A DNA stretch of 64,000 nt, from the NCBI RefSeq assembly GCF_006974145.1, contig NZ_CP039456.1:2542499-2606498 (forward strand), read 5' to 3'. This DNA comes from Changchengzhania lutea (GTDB taxonomy: Bacteria; Bacteroidota; Bacteroidia; Flavobacteriales; Flavobacteriaceae). The translations under genes were made by a program, and so were the position numbers. This document shows, piece after piece, positions 33,743 to 43,421 of this stretch. The notes under the pieces are model-generated. The model did not search any database and had not been told where the DNA came from. It saw only the letters and a program-made list of their open reading frames with translations. Each line of letters opens with the position of its first letter. Position 1 is the first letter of the stretch.

Positions 33743-34726
33743 ATGAAAAAAATAAAAGTTGGAATAATAGGTGGCGCGGGATACACGGCAGGAGAATTAA
33801 TCAGATTATTGATTAATCATCCAGAAACTGTCATTGATTTTGTTTTTAGCACTAGTAATGCTGGTAATAAGATTAGCAAAGTGCACCAAGATTTGGTGGG
33901 CGATATGGATTTGAAGTTTACTAACACGGTTAACCCCGAAGTAGATGTCTTGTTTTTATGTTTAGGTCACGGTAATTCGGTCAAGTTTTTAGAAAACCAT
34001 ACATTTTCTGAGCAAACAAGAATCATTGACTTAGGAAATGATTTCCGATTAAAAAGCGATAAGGTGTTCCAAGGAAAAAGCTTCGTTTACGGTCTGCCAG
34101 AATTACAAAAAGAAGCTATTAAAAGCGCACAATATATTGCTAACCCAGGATGCTTTGCAACAGCTATTCAATTGGCGTTGCTACCACTTGCAGAAAAAGG
34201 GTTGTTAAATAACGACGTTCATATTAATGCTGTAACGGGTGCAACGGGTGCCGGCACTTCTTTATCTGCAACCACACATTATACCTGGCGTGATAATAAT
34301 TTTTCGTATTATAAACCTTTTATGCATCAACATTTAGGGGAGATTAACCAATCGGTTAAGCTATTACAGAACACTTTTTCTTCTGAAATTCTTTTTATGC
34401 CGAATAGAGGAAATTTTTCCAGAGGTATTTTTGCAACTATGTATACCGATTTTGAAGGAACACTTGAGGAAGCAAAAGCTATTTTTAAAGATTTTTATAA
34501 AGATGCCAAATTTACATTTATTTCAGATGACGATCTGCATTTAAAACAAGTGGTGAATACCAACAAATGTTTCATCCATTTGCATAAACATAACAACAAA
34601 TTATTAATTACGAGCATTATAGATAATCTTTTAAAAGGCGCTTCGGGACAAGCCGTTCAAAATATGAATTTGATGTTCGGCTTAGAGGAAACAACTGGAT
34701 TGCGATTAAAAGCGACTTATTTTTAA
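33743..34726 (+). CDS. argC: N-acetyl(succinyl)-gamma-glutamyl-phosphate reductase
   Basis: 327 aa. Nucleotide-binding motif KVGIIGGAGYTAGELIRLLI at the start, catalytic Cys in YIANPGCFATAIQLALLPLA, and a conserved His-rich strand in the C-terminal half. Reduces acylglutamyl phosphate to the semialdehyde. ATG at 33743. The acyl group (acetyl or succinyl) is not certain in this pathway variant. Confidence 0.95.
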   Translation: MKKIKVGIIGGAGYTAGELIRLLINHPETVIDFVFSTSNAGNKISKVHQDLVGDMDLKFTNTVNPEVDVLFLCLGHGNSVKFLENHTFSEQTRIIDLGNDFRLKSDKVFQGKSFVYGLPELQKEAIKSAQYIANPGCFATAIQLALLPLAEKGLLNNDVHINAVTGATGAGTSLSATTHYTWRDNNFSYYKPFMHQHLGEINQSVKLLQNTFSSEILFMPNRGNFSRGIFATMYTDFEGTLEEAKAIFKDFYKDAKFTFISDDDLHLKQVVNTNKCFIHLHKHNNKLLITSIIDNLLKGASGQAVQNMNLMFGLEETTGLRLKATYF

Positions 34727-34765
34727 TCCTCCCCTAACCCCTCCAAAGGAGGGGAACTCTTACTC
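34727..34765. repeat. Hairpin repeat family 2 (CCCCTAACCCC), copy 1
   Basis: TCCTCCCCTAACCCCTCCAA then AGGAGGGGAACTCTTACTC. Its reverse complement version lies at 34845-34888, so together they bracket the family 1 copy between them. Confidence 0.65.
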
Positions 34766-34779
34766 AAATCTAAGTTTCA

Positions 34780-34810
34780 GACCTACAAGGTTTTTGAAAC
34801 CTTGCAGGTA
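34780..34810. repeat. Hairpin repeat family 1, copy 2
   Basis: GACCTACAAGGTTTT and GAAACCTTGCAGGT form a near-perfect inverted repeat. Confidence 0.7.
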
Positions 34811-34844
34811 GTAACGAGGGAAGCACTTTCTAACCGCAAACCAT

Positions 34845-34888
34845 TCCCCTCCTTCGGAGGGGTTAGGGGAGGATTTAGAGTAAGAGTG
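34845..34888. repeat. Hairpin repeat family 2, copy 2 (inverted)
   Basis: TTCCCCTCCTTCGGAGGGGT then TAGGGGAGGATTTAGAGTAAGAG, the reverse complement of copy 1, so the region 34727-34888 is one large inverted repeat. Confidence 0.65.
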
Positions 34889-34974
34889 GTGCGTTAGGGA
34901 TTGAAGTGGAAAGCCCGCAACGAGGTACGAGCGAGGACTTGGAACGTAAAGCGCGACCCTTGTGGTAACGCCCA
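34889..34974 (+). repeat. GC-rich dispersed repeat, copy 2
   Basis: From GTGCGTTAGGGATTGAAGTG to GGTAACGCCC; matches 12898-12983 at most positions. Lies in the argC-proC gap next to other repeats. Confidence 0.75.
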
Positions 34975-35028
34975 AAAAGAATAATAATAAAGATTCCTTC
35001 CTTCGAGGGAATAATAAAGATAGAACAC

Positions 35029-35823
35029 ATGAAAATAGCCATTATAGGAACAGGAAATTTAGGAAGCTCCATAGCAAAAGGACTGATTAATAACAAGTCG
35101 TTTACATCACTGTATTTAAGTGATAAAAATACGTCAGCAGTCAAAGCTTTTGAAAACGAGGATTATGTCACGTTAACTAATGATAATGGTTTTGCAGTTC
35201 AAAAATCCGATATGGTCATTTTTGCGCTTCAGCCCAAACATATTGGCAAGGTTTTAGAAAGTGTTGCGTCAAAGATAACAGAAGATCATGTGGTGATTTC
35301 TGTGGCAGCAGGAGTTGAAATTTCTAGAATAGAAGCCATTGTTGGGAGCGATAAAAATATCATTCGGGTGATGCCGAATACAGCAATTTCAATTGGTAAA
35401 TCCATGACGTGTTTATCGGCGAATGAAAAAGCACAAGATAAGATTGGATTGGCTCAAGATATATTCAATCAATTGGGAACCACCATGGTAATTTCTGAAG
35501 ATTTAGTACAAGCAGCAACCGTAATTTGTGCCAGCGGTATTGCCTTTTGGATGCGTTTGGTAAGAGCCACCACCCAAGGGGCTATTCAACTAGGTTTTGA
35601 GGCAGAACAAGCTCATGAACTAGCAACGCAAACCTGTTATGGGGCAGCTAGTTTATTAATTGAATCGGGGAGACACCCTGAACAAGAAATAGATCGTGTA
35701 ACCACACCAAGTGGTTGTACTATTGAAGGTTTAAATGCTATGGAACACCAGGGACTAAGCTCTGCTTTAATACAAGGTATTTTGGCGTCGTTCGAGAAAA
35801 TTAATCAACTAAAAAAGAATTAA
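35029..35823 (+). CDS. proC: Pyrroline-5-carboxylate reductase
   Basis: 264 aa. Rossmann motif KIAIIGTGNLGSSIAKGLIN at residues 2-21, then VIFALQPKHI, and the C-terminal ProC signature SGIAFWMRLVRATTQGAIQL ... TTPSGCTIEGLNAMEHQGLS. Final step of proline synthesis. Ends 2 bp before the argD start, so both are co-transcribed. Confidence 0.95.
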   Translation: MKIAIIGTGNLGSSIAKGLINNKSFTSLYLSDKNTSAVKAFENEDYVTLTNDNGFAVQKSDMVIFALQPKHIGKVLESVASKITEDHVVISVAAGVEISRIEAIVGSDKNIIRVMPNTAISIGKSMTCLSANEKAQDKIGLAQDIFNQLGTTMVISEDLVQAATVICASGIAFWMRLVRATTQGAIQLGFEAEQAHELATQTCYGAASLLIESGRHPEQEIDRVTTPSGCTIEGLNAMEHQGLSSALIQGILASFEKINQLKKN

Positions 35824-35825
35824 AA

Positions 35826-36986
35826 ATGCCATTATTTGACGTTTATCCATTATATAATATAACGCCTGTTTCGGGGAAAGATGTACATGTTTACGATGAA
35901 AATGGAACGGAATATTTAGACCTTTACGGTGGGCATGCTGTAATATCGATTGGGCATGCACACCCTAATTATATTGAGGCGATTACAAGTCAGGTTTTAA
36001 AGCTTGGGTTTTATTCTAATGCGATTAAAAATCCGCTACAAAAACAATTAGCGGATAAGTTAGAAGAATTTTCAGGCTGTGTAGATTACCAGATGTTTTT
36101 CTGTAATTCGGGTGCAGAAGCCAACGAGAATGCTTTAAAATTAGCATCTTTTAAAACAGGGAAATCCCGTGTTGTTGCTTTTAAAAATGGATTTCACGGC
36201 CGTACATCGGCGGCAGTAGCAGTAACCGATAATGCGAATATTATAGCGCCAATAAATGCGCAACAAAAAGTAACAATTCTAGAATTGAATGATATCTTAG
36301 GGGTGAAAGTAGAACTTGAAAAAGGTGATGTTTGTGCCGTTATTGTTGAATTTATTCAAGGTGTTGGTGGTTTAGATCAAGGAACGGCCGATTTTTTTAA
36401 ACAAGTTTATGCGCTTTGTAAAACCAATAAAACCATGTTTATTGCCGATGAGGTACAATCGGGTTACGGGCGTTCCGGTGAATTCTTTGCGTTTCAACAT
36501 TATAATGTCACACCAGATATTATTTCAATAGCGAAAGGTATGGGTAATGGTTTCCCAATAGGAGGGATTTTAATTCATCCAAGTATTGAATCGAAATACG
36601 GTATGCTAGGGACTACCTTTGGTGGCAATCATTTAGCCTGTGCAGCAGGTTTAGCGGTTTTAAACACGATTGAAGATGAAAAATTGATGGACAATGTCAA
36701 TGTCATTTCTGAATATTTTATTTCCATAGCGAAAACGATTCCGCAGATAAGAAAGCTAAAAGGAAGAGGCTTAATGCTCGGTTTAGAATTCGATTTTGAA
36801 GTTGGTGAACTGAGAAAAAAACTCATTTACAAGTATCATATTTTTACTGGTGGTGCATCAAATAAAAAGTTGTTGCGAATTTTACCACCGCTTACCATTA
36901 AAAAAGAACATATCGATCAATTTTTTGAAGCTTTAAAAAAAGCATTAGTTAATATAGAAAACCCAAAGTTGGAAGGTCAAGGTTGA
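35826..36986 (+). CDS. argD: Acetyl(succinyl)ornithine aminotransferase
   Basis: 386 aa, class III PLP aminotransferase. FFCNSGAEANENALKLASFK binds the phosphate, FIADEVQSGYGRSGEFFAFQ contacts PLP, and the Schiff-base Lys is in ISIAKGMGNGFPIGG. Makes acylornithine from the acylglutamate semialdehyde. Within the mixed arg/pro operon. Confidence 0.95.
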   Translation: MPLFDVYPLYNITPVSGKDVHVYDENGTEYLDLYGGHAVISIGHAHPNYIEAITSQVLKLGFYSNAIKNPLQKQLADKLEEFSGCVDYQMFFCNSGAEANENALKLASFKTGKSRVVAFKNGFHGRTSAAVAVTDNANIIAPINAQQKVTILELNDILGVKVELEKGDVCAVIVEFIQGVGGLDQGTADFFKQVYALCKTNKTMFIADEVQSGYGRSGEFFAFQHYNVTPDIISIAKGMGNGFPIGGILIHPSIESKYGMLGTTFGGNHLACAAGLAVLNTIEDEKLMDNVNVISEYFISIAKTIPQIRKLKGRGLMLGLEFDFEVGELRKKLIYKYHIFTGGASNKKLLRILPPLTIKKEHIDQFFEALKKALVNIENPKLEGQG

Positions 36987-37066
36987 AAGACAAAAGATCG
37001 ATGATGGAAGACGAAGACCTAATACTAAAAACTGAGACTGACCACTGAAAACTGAACACTAAAAAG
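36987..37066. repeat. Short-word repetitive spacer
   Basis: The argD-proA gap contains near-repeats such as AAAACTGAGACTGACCACTG and AAAACTGAACACTAAA. Similar heptamer-like spacers occur at 42030-42075 and 57985-58090. Confidence 0.45.
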
Positions 37067-38260
37067 ATGAATACCTTATTATCCATAGAAAAAAGAAATG
37101 CTGTTTTACTTAAAATGGCAGAGCTTTTAAAAGAAGAAAGACAAGCCATTATTGAAATAAATAAAGCAGATTTAGAGGCTTATGATGGCGATGATATTTC
37201 AATGTACGACCGTTTAAAAGTTGATTATGCTAAAGTAGATGAAATGATTAAATCGGTAACACATTTGGCATCCCAGGACGATCCGGTTGGTGTTGAGCGT
37301 TTTAGTTTTAAACACGACAATGGGATGCAGGTCTATAATAAAACGGCGTCATTCGGCACGGTTTTAATTATTTATGAATCTAGACCAGATGTCACGGTTG
37401 AAGCAGCAGGAATTGCCTTTAAATCGGGGAATAAAATAGTATTGAAAGGAGGAAAAGAATCTTTAAAATCGAATTTAAAAATTGTCGAATTGTGGCATCA
37501 AGCTTTAAAGGAAAATAGTGCATCAACAGATTGGGTGGAGTATTTGCAATTTAATAGAACTGAAACACAAGCCTTTTTAGAAAACCCCACTCAGAAAGTC
37601 GATTTAATTGTCCCACGTGGGGGCGAACGTTTAATTGCTTTTGTAAAACAACATGCAACATGTCCGGTAATTATTAGCGGGCGTGGTAACAACTTTGTGT
37701 ATGTGCACAAAGAAGCTGATTTAAATATAGCTATGGATGTGATTATTAATGGGAAATCAAAAATCTCAGCATGTAATGCTGTTGATAAGGTTCTAATTGA
37801 TGAAAATCTTCCGAATAAAAATGAATTTCTCAAAATGCTTATTTCAAAATTAGAAGGCTTTAAAATTGAAGTTTTAGGAGACGCTGTTGTTTCAAATAAT
37901 CATAATTTAGAAGGGATTCAGTCAAACGATATTTGGTGTGAAGAGTTTTTGGATTATAAAATATTAATTGGAGAAATTGCATCTAATCAAGATGCGATTA
38001 CAATGATTAACACATATTCTGGAGGCCATTCTTCATCAATTATAACAAAAAACGAAGCCGAAGCGAAACTGTTTATGGAAAACGTAGATACGGCTGCCGT
38101 TTATCACAATGCATCCACACGTTTTACCGATGGAGGACAATTGGGTTTAGGTGGCGAATTGGCTATAAGTACGGATAAATTACACCAGCGTGGACCAATA
38201 GGTTTACAACATTTGGTAACAAATAAATGGTACGTTCATGGAAACGGACAAATACGATAA
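37067..38260 (+). CDS. proA: Glutamate-5-semialdehyde dehydrogenase
   Basis: 397 aa. Aldehyde dehydrogenase-like fold with GTVLIIYESRPDVTVEAAGI (~104-123), KSGNKIVLKGGKESLKSN, and the catalytic Cys in GKSKISACNAVDKVL. Second step of proline synthesis. Stop at 38260, 2 bp before the proB ATG. Confidence 0.95.
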   Translation: MNTLLSIEKRNAVLLKMAELLKEERQAIIEINKADLEAYDGDDISMYDRLKVDYAKVDEMIKSVTHLASQDDPVGVERFSFKHDNGMQVYNKTASFGTVLIIYESRPDVTVEAAGIAFKSGNKIVLKGGKESLKSNLKIVELWHQALKENSASTDWVEYLQFNRTETQAFLENPTQKVDLIVPRGGERLIAFVKQHATCPVIISGRGNNFVYVHKEADLNIAMDVIINGKSKISACNAVDKVLIDENLPNKNEFLKMLISKLEGFKIEVLGDAVVSNNHNLEGIQSNDIWCEEFLDYKILIGEIASNQDAITMINTYSGGHSSSIITKNEAEAKLFMENVDTAAVYHNASTRFTDGGQLGLGGELAISTDKLHQRGPIGLQHLVTNKWYVHGNGQIR

Positions 38261-38262
38261 CC

Positions 38263-39024
38263 ATGAGAAAGAAACGTATATTACTCAAAATTGGATCTAA
38301 TACACTTACCAAAGAAACAGATAATATTTCTAGAGGTAAAATTGAGGATATGGCGAGTCAGATTGCGAAACTTCAAGATACTTGCAAGTTTATTATTGTG
38401 AGTTCGGGTGCTATTGCTGTAGCCAAACAGTTTGTGAAATTAGAGAGTAAACGAAAAGATATTTTTGTAAAACAAGCTTTGGCATCTATCGGGCAACCAC
38501 ATTTAATAAGAATTTATCAAGAGATTTTTAGAGAATATGGATTGTTGACTTCACAATGTTTGTTATCATATTCAGATTTTGAAAAACAGGAAAGTAAAAC
38601 CAATATTGTAAATACCATTAATGTGTTGGTTAACAATAATTATATTCCAATAATTAATGAGAATGACACAGTGGCCACTGATGAAATCAAATTTGGTGAT
38701 AATGATAAATTAGGAGCATTAACAGCATCACTTTTGGAGGTTGATTTGTTCATTATCGCAACGAATACAAACGGTATATATACTAAAGAATCGATCGAAA
38801 ATGGGACACCAAAAACTATCGGATTAGTTGAGGACTTTAGTCAGTTAACAAACCAAGTAGTTAATTCAAAATCCTCACATGGTAGTGGTGGGATGGAGAG
38901 TAAAATTGAAGCAGCTTCGGTTACCAAAAAGGCAAATATAGAAACATGGATAGTAAACGGATTGGAAGATAATTTCATAGTCAATGCTTTTGAAAATAAA
39001 GTACCGTTTACTAAAATTAAATAA
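38263..39024 (+). CDS. proB: Glutamate 5-kinase
   Basis: 253 aa from ATG at 38263; an upstream frame to 38227 overlaps proA and is unlikely. N-terminus RKKRILLKIGSNTLTKETDN, then FIIVSSGAIAVAKQFV, and INENDTVATDEIKFGDNDKL for substrate/ATP binding. It has only the amino acid kinase domain; the C-terminal PUA domain found in the 367-aa E. coli enzyme is absent. First step of proline synthesis. Confidence 0.94.
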   Translation: MRKKRILLKIGSNTLTKETDNISRGKIEDMASQIAKLQDTCKFIIVSSGAIAVAKQFVKLESKRKDIFVKQALASIGQPHLIRIYQEIFREYGLLTSQCLLSYSDFEKQESKTNIVNTINVLVNNNYIPIINENDTVATDEIKFGDNDKLGALTASLLEVDLFIIATNTNGIYTKESIENGTPKTIGLVEDFSQLTNQVVNSKSSHGSGGMESKIEAASVTKKANIETWIVNGLEDNFIVNAFENKVPFTKIK

Positions 39025-39053
39025 CCTGCAAGGTTTTAACAACCTTGTAGATT
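39024..39053. repeat. Hairpin repeat family 1, copy 3
   Basis: ACCTGCAAGGTTTTAACAAC then CTTGTAGATT, starting on the last base of the proB stop codon. Confidence 0.7.
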
Positions 39054-39071
39054 TAAAAAATAGTTAGAAAA

Positions 39072-40010
39072 ATGAAGAACTACACGTCTATACATGACAT
39101 CGATAACATCAATTCATGGATTGCCGATGCAAAAAAGATAAAGGCAAATCCATTGAAGTATATCGAATTAGGTAAAAATAAAACCCTAGGGTTGTTGTTT
39201 TTGAACTCTAGTTTACGCACACGTCTAAGCACTCAAAAAGCGGCCCTAAACTTAGGGATGAACCCTATCGTAATGAATGTTTCTGGTGATGCTTGGGGCA
39301 TTGAGTTTGGAAATGGTACGGTTATGAATGGCAAGACTGCAGAACATATAAAAGAAGCAGCAGCAGTAGTCTCACAATACTGCGACATTATTGCGGTAAG
39401 AGCGTTTCCAACCTTAACAGATAAAACAAAAGACGAGAGCGAGGAGGTTTTAAAATCCTTCGTTGCGTTTGCTTCTGTCCCCATTGTAAACATGGAAAGT
39501 GCCACAGGGCATCCATTACAGGGCTTAACCGATGCGCTTACGATTTCGGAAAATACTAAAGTTGTAAAACCAAAAGTAGTTTTAAGTTGGGCGCCACATG
39601 TTAAAGCTTTACCACATGCGGTTGCCAATAGCTTTGTTCAGACCATGCAAAAAATGGATGTTGAGTTTGTTATTTCAAACCCAGAAGGCTATAATTTGAA
39701 TCCTGAAATTACAGGAGATACCCCAATAATTCATAATCAAGAAGAAGCATTTAAGGATGCTGATTTTATATATACTAAAAGCTGGAGTTCTTATGAAGAT
39801 TACGGAAAAGTATTAAGTACAGATCCTAATTGGATGATAACCAAAGATAAAATTGGCGATGCAAAATTTATGCACTGTTTACCAGTTAGAAGAAATGTTG
39901 TTGTAGAAGATGCGGTTCTAGATAGTGATAGCTCTTTGGTTCTAGAACAAGCAAATAATAGAACCTACGCGGCGCAATTGGTACTTAAAAAAATATTAGA
40001 AAACTTATAA
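39072..40010 (+). CDS. argF': N-acyl-ornithine carbamoyltransferase (acetyl- or succinylornithine)
   Basis: 312 aa. Carbamoyl phosphate site is FLNSSLRTRLSTQKAALNLG (43-62), then VRAF, ATGHPLQGLTDALTISE, and MHCLPVRRNVVVEDAVLDS. The SxLRTRLSTQKAAxNLGM wording marks the acyl-ornithine class (AOTCase/SOTCase), not ordinary OTCase (SxRTR with HCLP). The residue that separates the acetyl from the succinyl enzymes (position ~90, in GKTAEHIKEA) is Ala here, neither the Pro of the Bacteroides fragilis enzyme nor the Glu of the Xanthomonas one, as I recall them. Acyl specificity is thus open. Confidence 0.92.
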   Translation: MKNYTSIHDIDNINSWIADAKKIKANPLKYIELGKNKTLGLLFLNSSLRTRLSTQKAALNLGMNPIVMNVSGDAWGIEFGNGTVMNGKTAEHIKEAAAVVSQYCDIIAVRAFPTLTDKTKDESEEVLKSFVAFASVPIVNMESATGHPLQGLTDALTISENTKVVKPKVVLSWAPHVKALPHAVANSFVQTMQKMDVEFVISNPEGYNLNPEITGDTPIIHNQEEAFKDADFIYTKSWSSYEDYGKVLSTDPNWMITKDKIGDAKFMHCLPVRRNVVVEDAVLDSDSSLVLEQANNRTYAAQLVLKKILENL

Positions 40011-40058
40011 TAACTTAAAAAGGTTTCTTCTCTTAAGGAGAGGGCAGAGGGAGAGGAT

Positions 40059-40835
40059 ATGGAAACATTAAAAATCATAAAAGTAGGCGGAAATATTATT
40101 GATGATGAGGCAGCCCTAGAAAAGTTTCTATCACAATTTGCGCATCTTTCGGGGCCAAAAATTTTGGTGCACGGTGGCGGTAAATTAGCAACACAGTTAG
40201 CCTATAAAATGGACGTTCCTGTACATATGCTAAATGGCAGGCGTGCTACAGATGCAGCCACTTTAGACATTATAACTATGGTATATGCTGGGAAAATCAA
40301 TAAAAATGTGGTGGCTAAATTACAATCCAATCAATGTAATGCCATAGGATTTACCGGTGCAGACGGAAACACCATCCTATCTAAAAAACGACTTGTAAAA
40401 AAAATAGATTATGGTTTTGTTGGTGATATCGTTAAAGTGAATACAAAAACCATTCGCCTGTTATTAGATCATGATATGACCCCCGTGTTTTGCGCTATAA
40501 CGCATGATAAAAATGGACAGCTTTTAAACACGAATGCCGATACCATTGCATCTGAATTGGCTATTGCATTATCCGCGACTTTTAAAACCGAACTTTATTA
40601 TTGCTTTGAAAAAAATGGGGTATTATTATCTGTGGATGATGATGATTCTGTGATAGATTACATGGATACAGGAACCTACGAAACACTAAAAATCAGAAAC
40701 ACCTTTGCAGATGGCATGATTCCTAAATTAGAAAATTGTTATCATGCATTACATGAAGGGGTTTCGAAAGTCATTATAGGAAATGCTACGGTAATTAGTA
40801 ATAAAGATCAAAAATTTACAACTTTGTATTTATGA
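40059..40835 (+). CDS. argB: Acetyl(succinyl)glutamate kinase
   Basis: 258 aa amino acid kinase fold. KVGGNIIDDEAALEKFL at the start, KILVHGGGKLATQLAYKMDV for ATP binding, and LNTNADTIASELAIALSA for nucleotide contact. Phosphorylates the acylglutamate; usually the arginine-feedback point in cyclic pathways. Its stop overlaps the next start as ATGA. Confidence 0.95.
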   Translation: METLKIIKVGGNIIDDEAALEKFLSQFAHLSGPKILVHGGGKLATQLAYKMDVPVHMLNGRRATDAATLDIITMVYAGKINKNVVAKLQSNQCNAIGFTGADGNTILSKKRLVKKIDYGFVGDIVKVNTKTIRLLLDHDMTPVFCAITHDKNGQLLNTNADTIASELAIALSATFKTELYYCFEKNGVLLSVDDDDSVIDYMDTGTYETLKIRNTFADGMIPKLENCYHALHEGVSKVIIGNATVISNKDQKFTTLYL

Positions 40836-41893
40836 TTCAGCAATTAAAAAAGGAAGCCATTGAGTTGTTAAAAAAGCTCATCGAAACCCAGTCTTTTTCA
40901 TCTGAAGAAGACCAAACGGCATTACATATAGAAAACTGGTTTAAACAGCATAAGGTTCTATATAACCGAACCCAAAACAATGTTTGGGCAGTGAATACGT
41001 GTTTCGATGCGAGCAAACCCACGCTGTTGCTTAATTCACACCACGATACTGTTAAACCAAATTCGGCCTACACCAAAGACCCTTTTAAAGCTATTTTGGA
41101 AGATGGTAAATTATTTGGTTTAGGCAGTAATGACGCTGGTGGCTGTTTGGTGTCGTTAATTGCCACATTTACCTATTTTTATAACCATAAAGATTTAAAA
41201 TATAATCTCGTTATTGTCGCTTCCGCGGAGGAAGAAAGCAGTGGTCCAAACGGGCTCAATAGCATGTTGGCCGTTATACCCAAAATTGATGTGGCTATTG
41301 TGGGAGAGCCTACTTTAATGAATCTTGCCGTGGCTGAAAAAGGCTTGGTCGTTTTTGATACCATTGTAAAGGGTACGCCGAGTCATGCTGCGCATCCCAA
41401 TGATAATAATTGTATTTATAATACCATTGAAACCTTACAATGGTTTAAAGATTTTAAGTTTGACAAAACATCTGAAACATTAGGTGATGTAAAATTAACC
41501 GTCACTCAGATTAAAGCAGGTAAGCAGCATAACGCGGTTCCTGCTGCTGTGGAATTGGTCGTAGATGTCCGAGTGAATGATGCCTATACCAATGCAGAAA
41601 TTGTAGCTGTTTTGCAAGCAAAAGCGCCATGTGATAGCATGATACCGCGTAGCTTAAGACTAAATTCTTCATCTATTCCATTAGATCATGAATTAGTGAA
41701 AGCGGGAATCTCCATAGGGAGAACAACATATGGGTCGCCAACCTTATCCGATCAGGCGATGCTATCTTGTCCAAGTTTAAAATTGGGGCCAGGAGACAGT
41801 ACGAGATCCCATTCTGCAGATGAATTTATTTATCTCAAAGAAATTGAAGAAGGCATAAATATATATATAGAATTGTTGGAAAACGTATTATGA
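40832..41893 (+). CDS. argE: M20-family deacylase, acyl-citrulline or acyl-ornithine deacetylase
   Basis: 353 aa. Metal site LLLNSHHDTVKPNSAYTKDP (His-Asp), LFGLGSNDAGGCL (Asp), ASAEEESSG (Glu-Glu) and a late His in the GPGDSTRSHSADEFI segment are all present. The dimerisation domain lies between ~175 and 280. Because the operon has an acyl-ornithine carbamoyltransferase, the substrate is probably acyl-citrulline rather than acyl-ornithine. Overlaps argB by 4 bp. Confidence 0.9.
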   Translation: MIQQLKKEAIELLKKLIETQSFSSEEDQTALHIENWFKQHKVLYNRTQNNVWAVNTCFDASKPTLLLNSHHDTVKPNSAYTKDPFKAILEDGKLFGLGSNDAGGCLVSLIATFTYFYNHKDLKYNLVIVASAEEESSGPNGLNSMLAVIPKIDVAIVGEPTLMNLAVAEKGLVVFDTIVKGTPSHAAHPNDNNCIYNTIETLQWFKDFKFDKTSETLGDVKLTVTQIKAGKQHNAVPAAVELVVDVRVNDAYTNAEIVAVLQAKAPCDSMIPRSLRLNSSSIPLDHELVKAGISIGRTTYGSPTLSDQAMLSCPSLKLGPGDSTRSHSADEFIYLKEIEEGINIYIELLENVL

Positions 41894-41899
41894 AACGAA

Positions 41900-42000
41900 T
41901 TAAGAATAGAGAATCAAGAAAAGAGATTTGATTTAAGTTTCAATCAAAGTCTTTGTTCTAATGGCGAAGCGGTCTTTTCTCTTTATTCTAAATTTTAAGA
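41900..42000. repeat. Inverted repeat in the argE-argH gap
   Basis: TTAAGAATAGAGAATCAAGA then AAAGAGA pairs with TCTTTTCTCTTTATTCTAAA near 41975-41995. A repetitive CAACAAACAAACAAATC run follows at 42040-42070. Confidence 0.45.
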
Positions 42001-42077
42001 AATAAAATTTATGTTGAATCGGGTAATCGTCTAAACAAATCAACAAACAAACAAATCAACAAATAAACAACTAGAAC

Positions 42078-43352
42078 ATGAAACTCTGGGACAAAGGCAT
42101 ATCAATCGATAAAAAAATAGAGCAATTTACTGTTGGAAATGATAGGGAAATAGATATTCATATCGCAAAGTACGATGTTATCGCTTCCAAGGCGCATGCT
42201 AAAATGCTTCAAAAAATTGGCATTATAACCGTTGAAGAATTAGTTGAATTGTTAGGCGGACTAAAAGTTTTAGAAACACAAATTGAAAATGGCACATTTG
42301 TTATTGAGGAGCAGTTTGAAGATGTACATTCTAAAATAGAGTTCGAATTAACTAAAAATTTGGGTGAGGTTGGAAAAAAAATTCACAGCGCTCGTTCCAG
42401 AAACGATCAGGTTTTAGTCGCACTTCATTTGTACTATAAAGACAACCTTAATAATGTTAAACAAAAAACACAGACCTTTTTTGAAACCCTGTTAGGCTTA
42501 GCAGAAACTTACAAAGACAAGGTGTTGCCAGGGTACACACATTTGCAGGTGGCTATGCCATCATCTTTTGGGTTATGGTTTTCGGCCTATGCCGAACTTA
42601 TGATTGATGATGTGTATTTACTTAATGCCTCCATTAAAACGGTGGACCAAAATCCCTTAGGTTCTGCGGCTGGTTATGGGAGTTCTTTTCCTATCGATAG
42701 GGAATTTACCACTAAAGAAATGGGCTTTGACACCCTCAAATACAATGTGGTTGCTGCACAAATGGGACGAGGTAAAAACGAACGGACTATTGCTGTGGCA
42801 CTAGGCGGATTGGCAAATACGATGTCACGTTTTGCCATGGATATCTGTTTGTATATGAGTCAGAATTTTGGATTTATTTCCTTTCCAGATGAATTGACCA
42901 CGGGCAGCAGCATTATGCCACATAAAAAAAACCCTGATGTATTTGAGCTCATTCGCGGGAAGTGTAACAAAATACAAGCCTTACAGGCCGAGATGATTTT
43001 AATAACCAACAATTTACCTAGTGGGTATCATAGGGATTTCCAGTTGTTAAAAGAAAATATCATTGCGGCTTTCGAGGAAATAAAAGACATTCTAGATATT
43101 TTCAATTATTCTATTCAGCAAATTATAGTTAAGAATATCGATATCCATAGCGATTTATATAAATACCTATTTACGGTTGATAATATCAATACCTTGGTGG
43201 TTGAAGGTCAAAGTTTTAGAGAGGCTTACCAAAAAATTGGCGGACAAGTGCAAGAGGGTACCTATGTTCCAGATACCTCAAAACAACATACGCATGTGGG
43301 GAGTATTCATAATTTAAGTTTGGATAAAATTAGGGAGAAGTTTCCTAGATAG
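42078..43352 (+). CDS. argH: Argininosuccinate lyase
   Basis: 424 aa. Fumarase/aspartase superfamily: VHSKIEFELTKNLGEVGKKI, HSARSRNDQVLVALHLYYKD, and the signature loop GSSIMPHKKNPDVFELIRGK. Releases arginine and fumarate. Last gene of the arginine/proline operon; about 460 aa in other bacteria, so slightly short. Confidence 0.96.
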   Translation: MKLWDKGISIDKKIEQFTVGNDREIDIHIAKYDVIASKAHAKMLQKIGIITVEELVELLGGLKVLETQIENGTFVIEEQFEDVHSKIEFELTKNLGEVGKKIHSARSRNDQVLVALHLYYKDNLNNVKQKTQTFFETLLGLAETYKDKVLPGYTHLQVAMPSSFGLWFSAYAELMIDDVYLLNASIKTVDQNPLGSAAGYGSSFPIDREFTTKEMGFDTLKYNVVAAQMGRGKNERTIAVALGGLANTMSRFAMDICLYMSQNFGFISFPDELTTGSSIMPHKKNPDVFELIRGKCNKIQALQAEMILITNNLPSGYHRDFQLLKENIIAAFEEIKDILDIFNYSIQQIIVKNIDIHSDLYKYLFTVDNINTLVVEGQSFREAYQKIGGQVQEGTYVPDTSKQHTHVGSIHNLSLDKIREKFPR

Positions 43353-43421
43353 GAATTTACTTTGTTTTTATAGAGGTTTTATACTAACTTCGTTTAGCAG
43401 CTGATATAGGTAGTATAAAAT

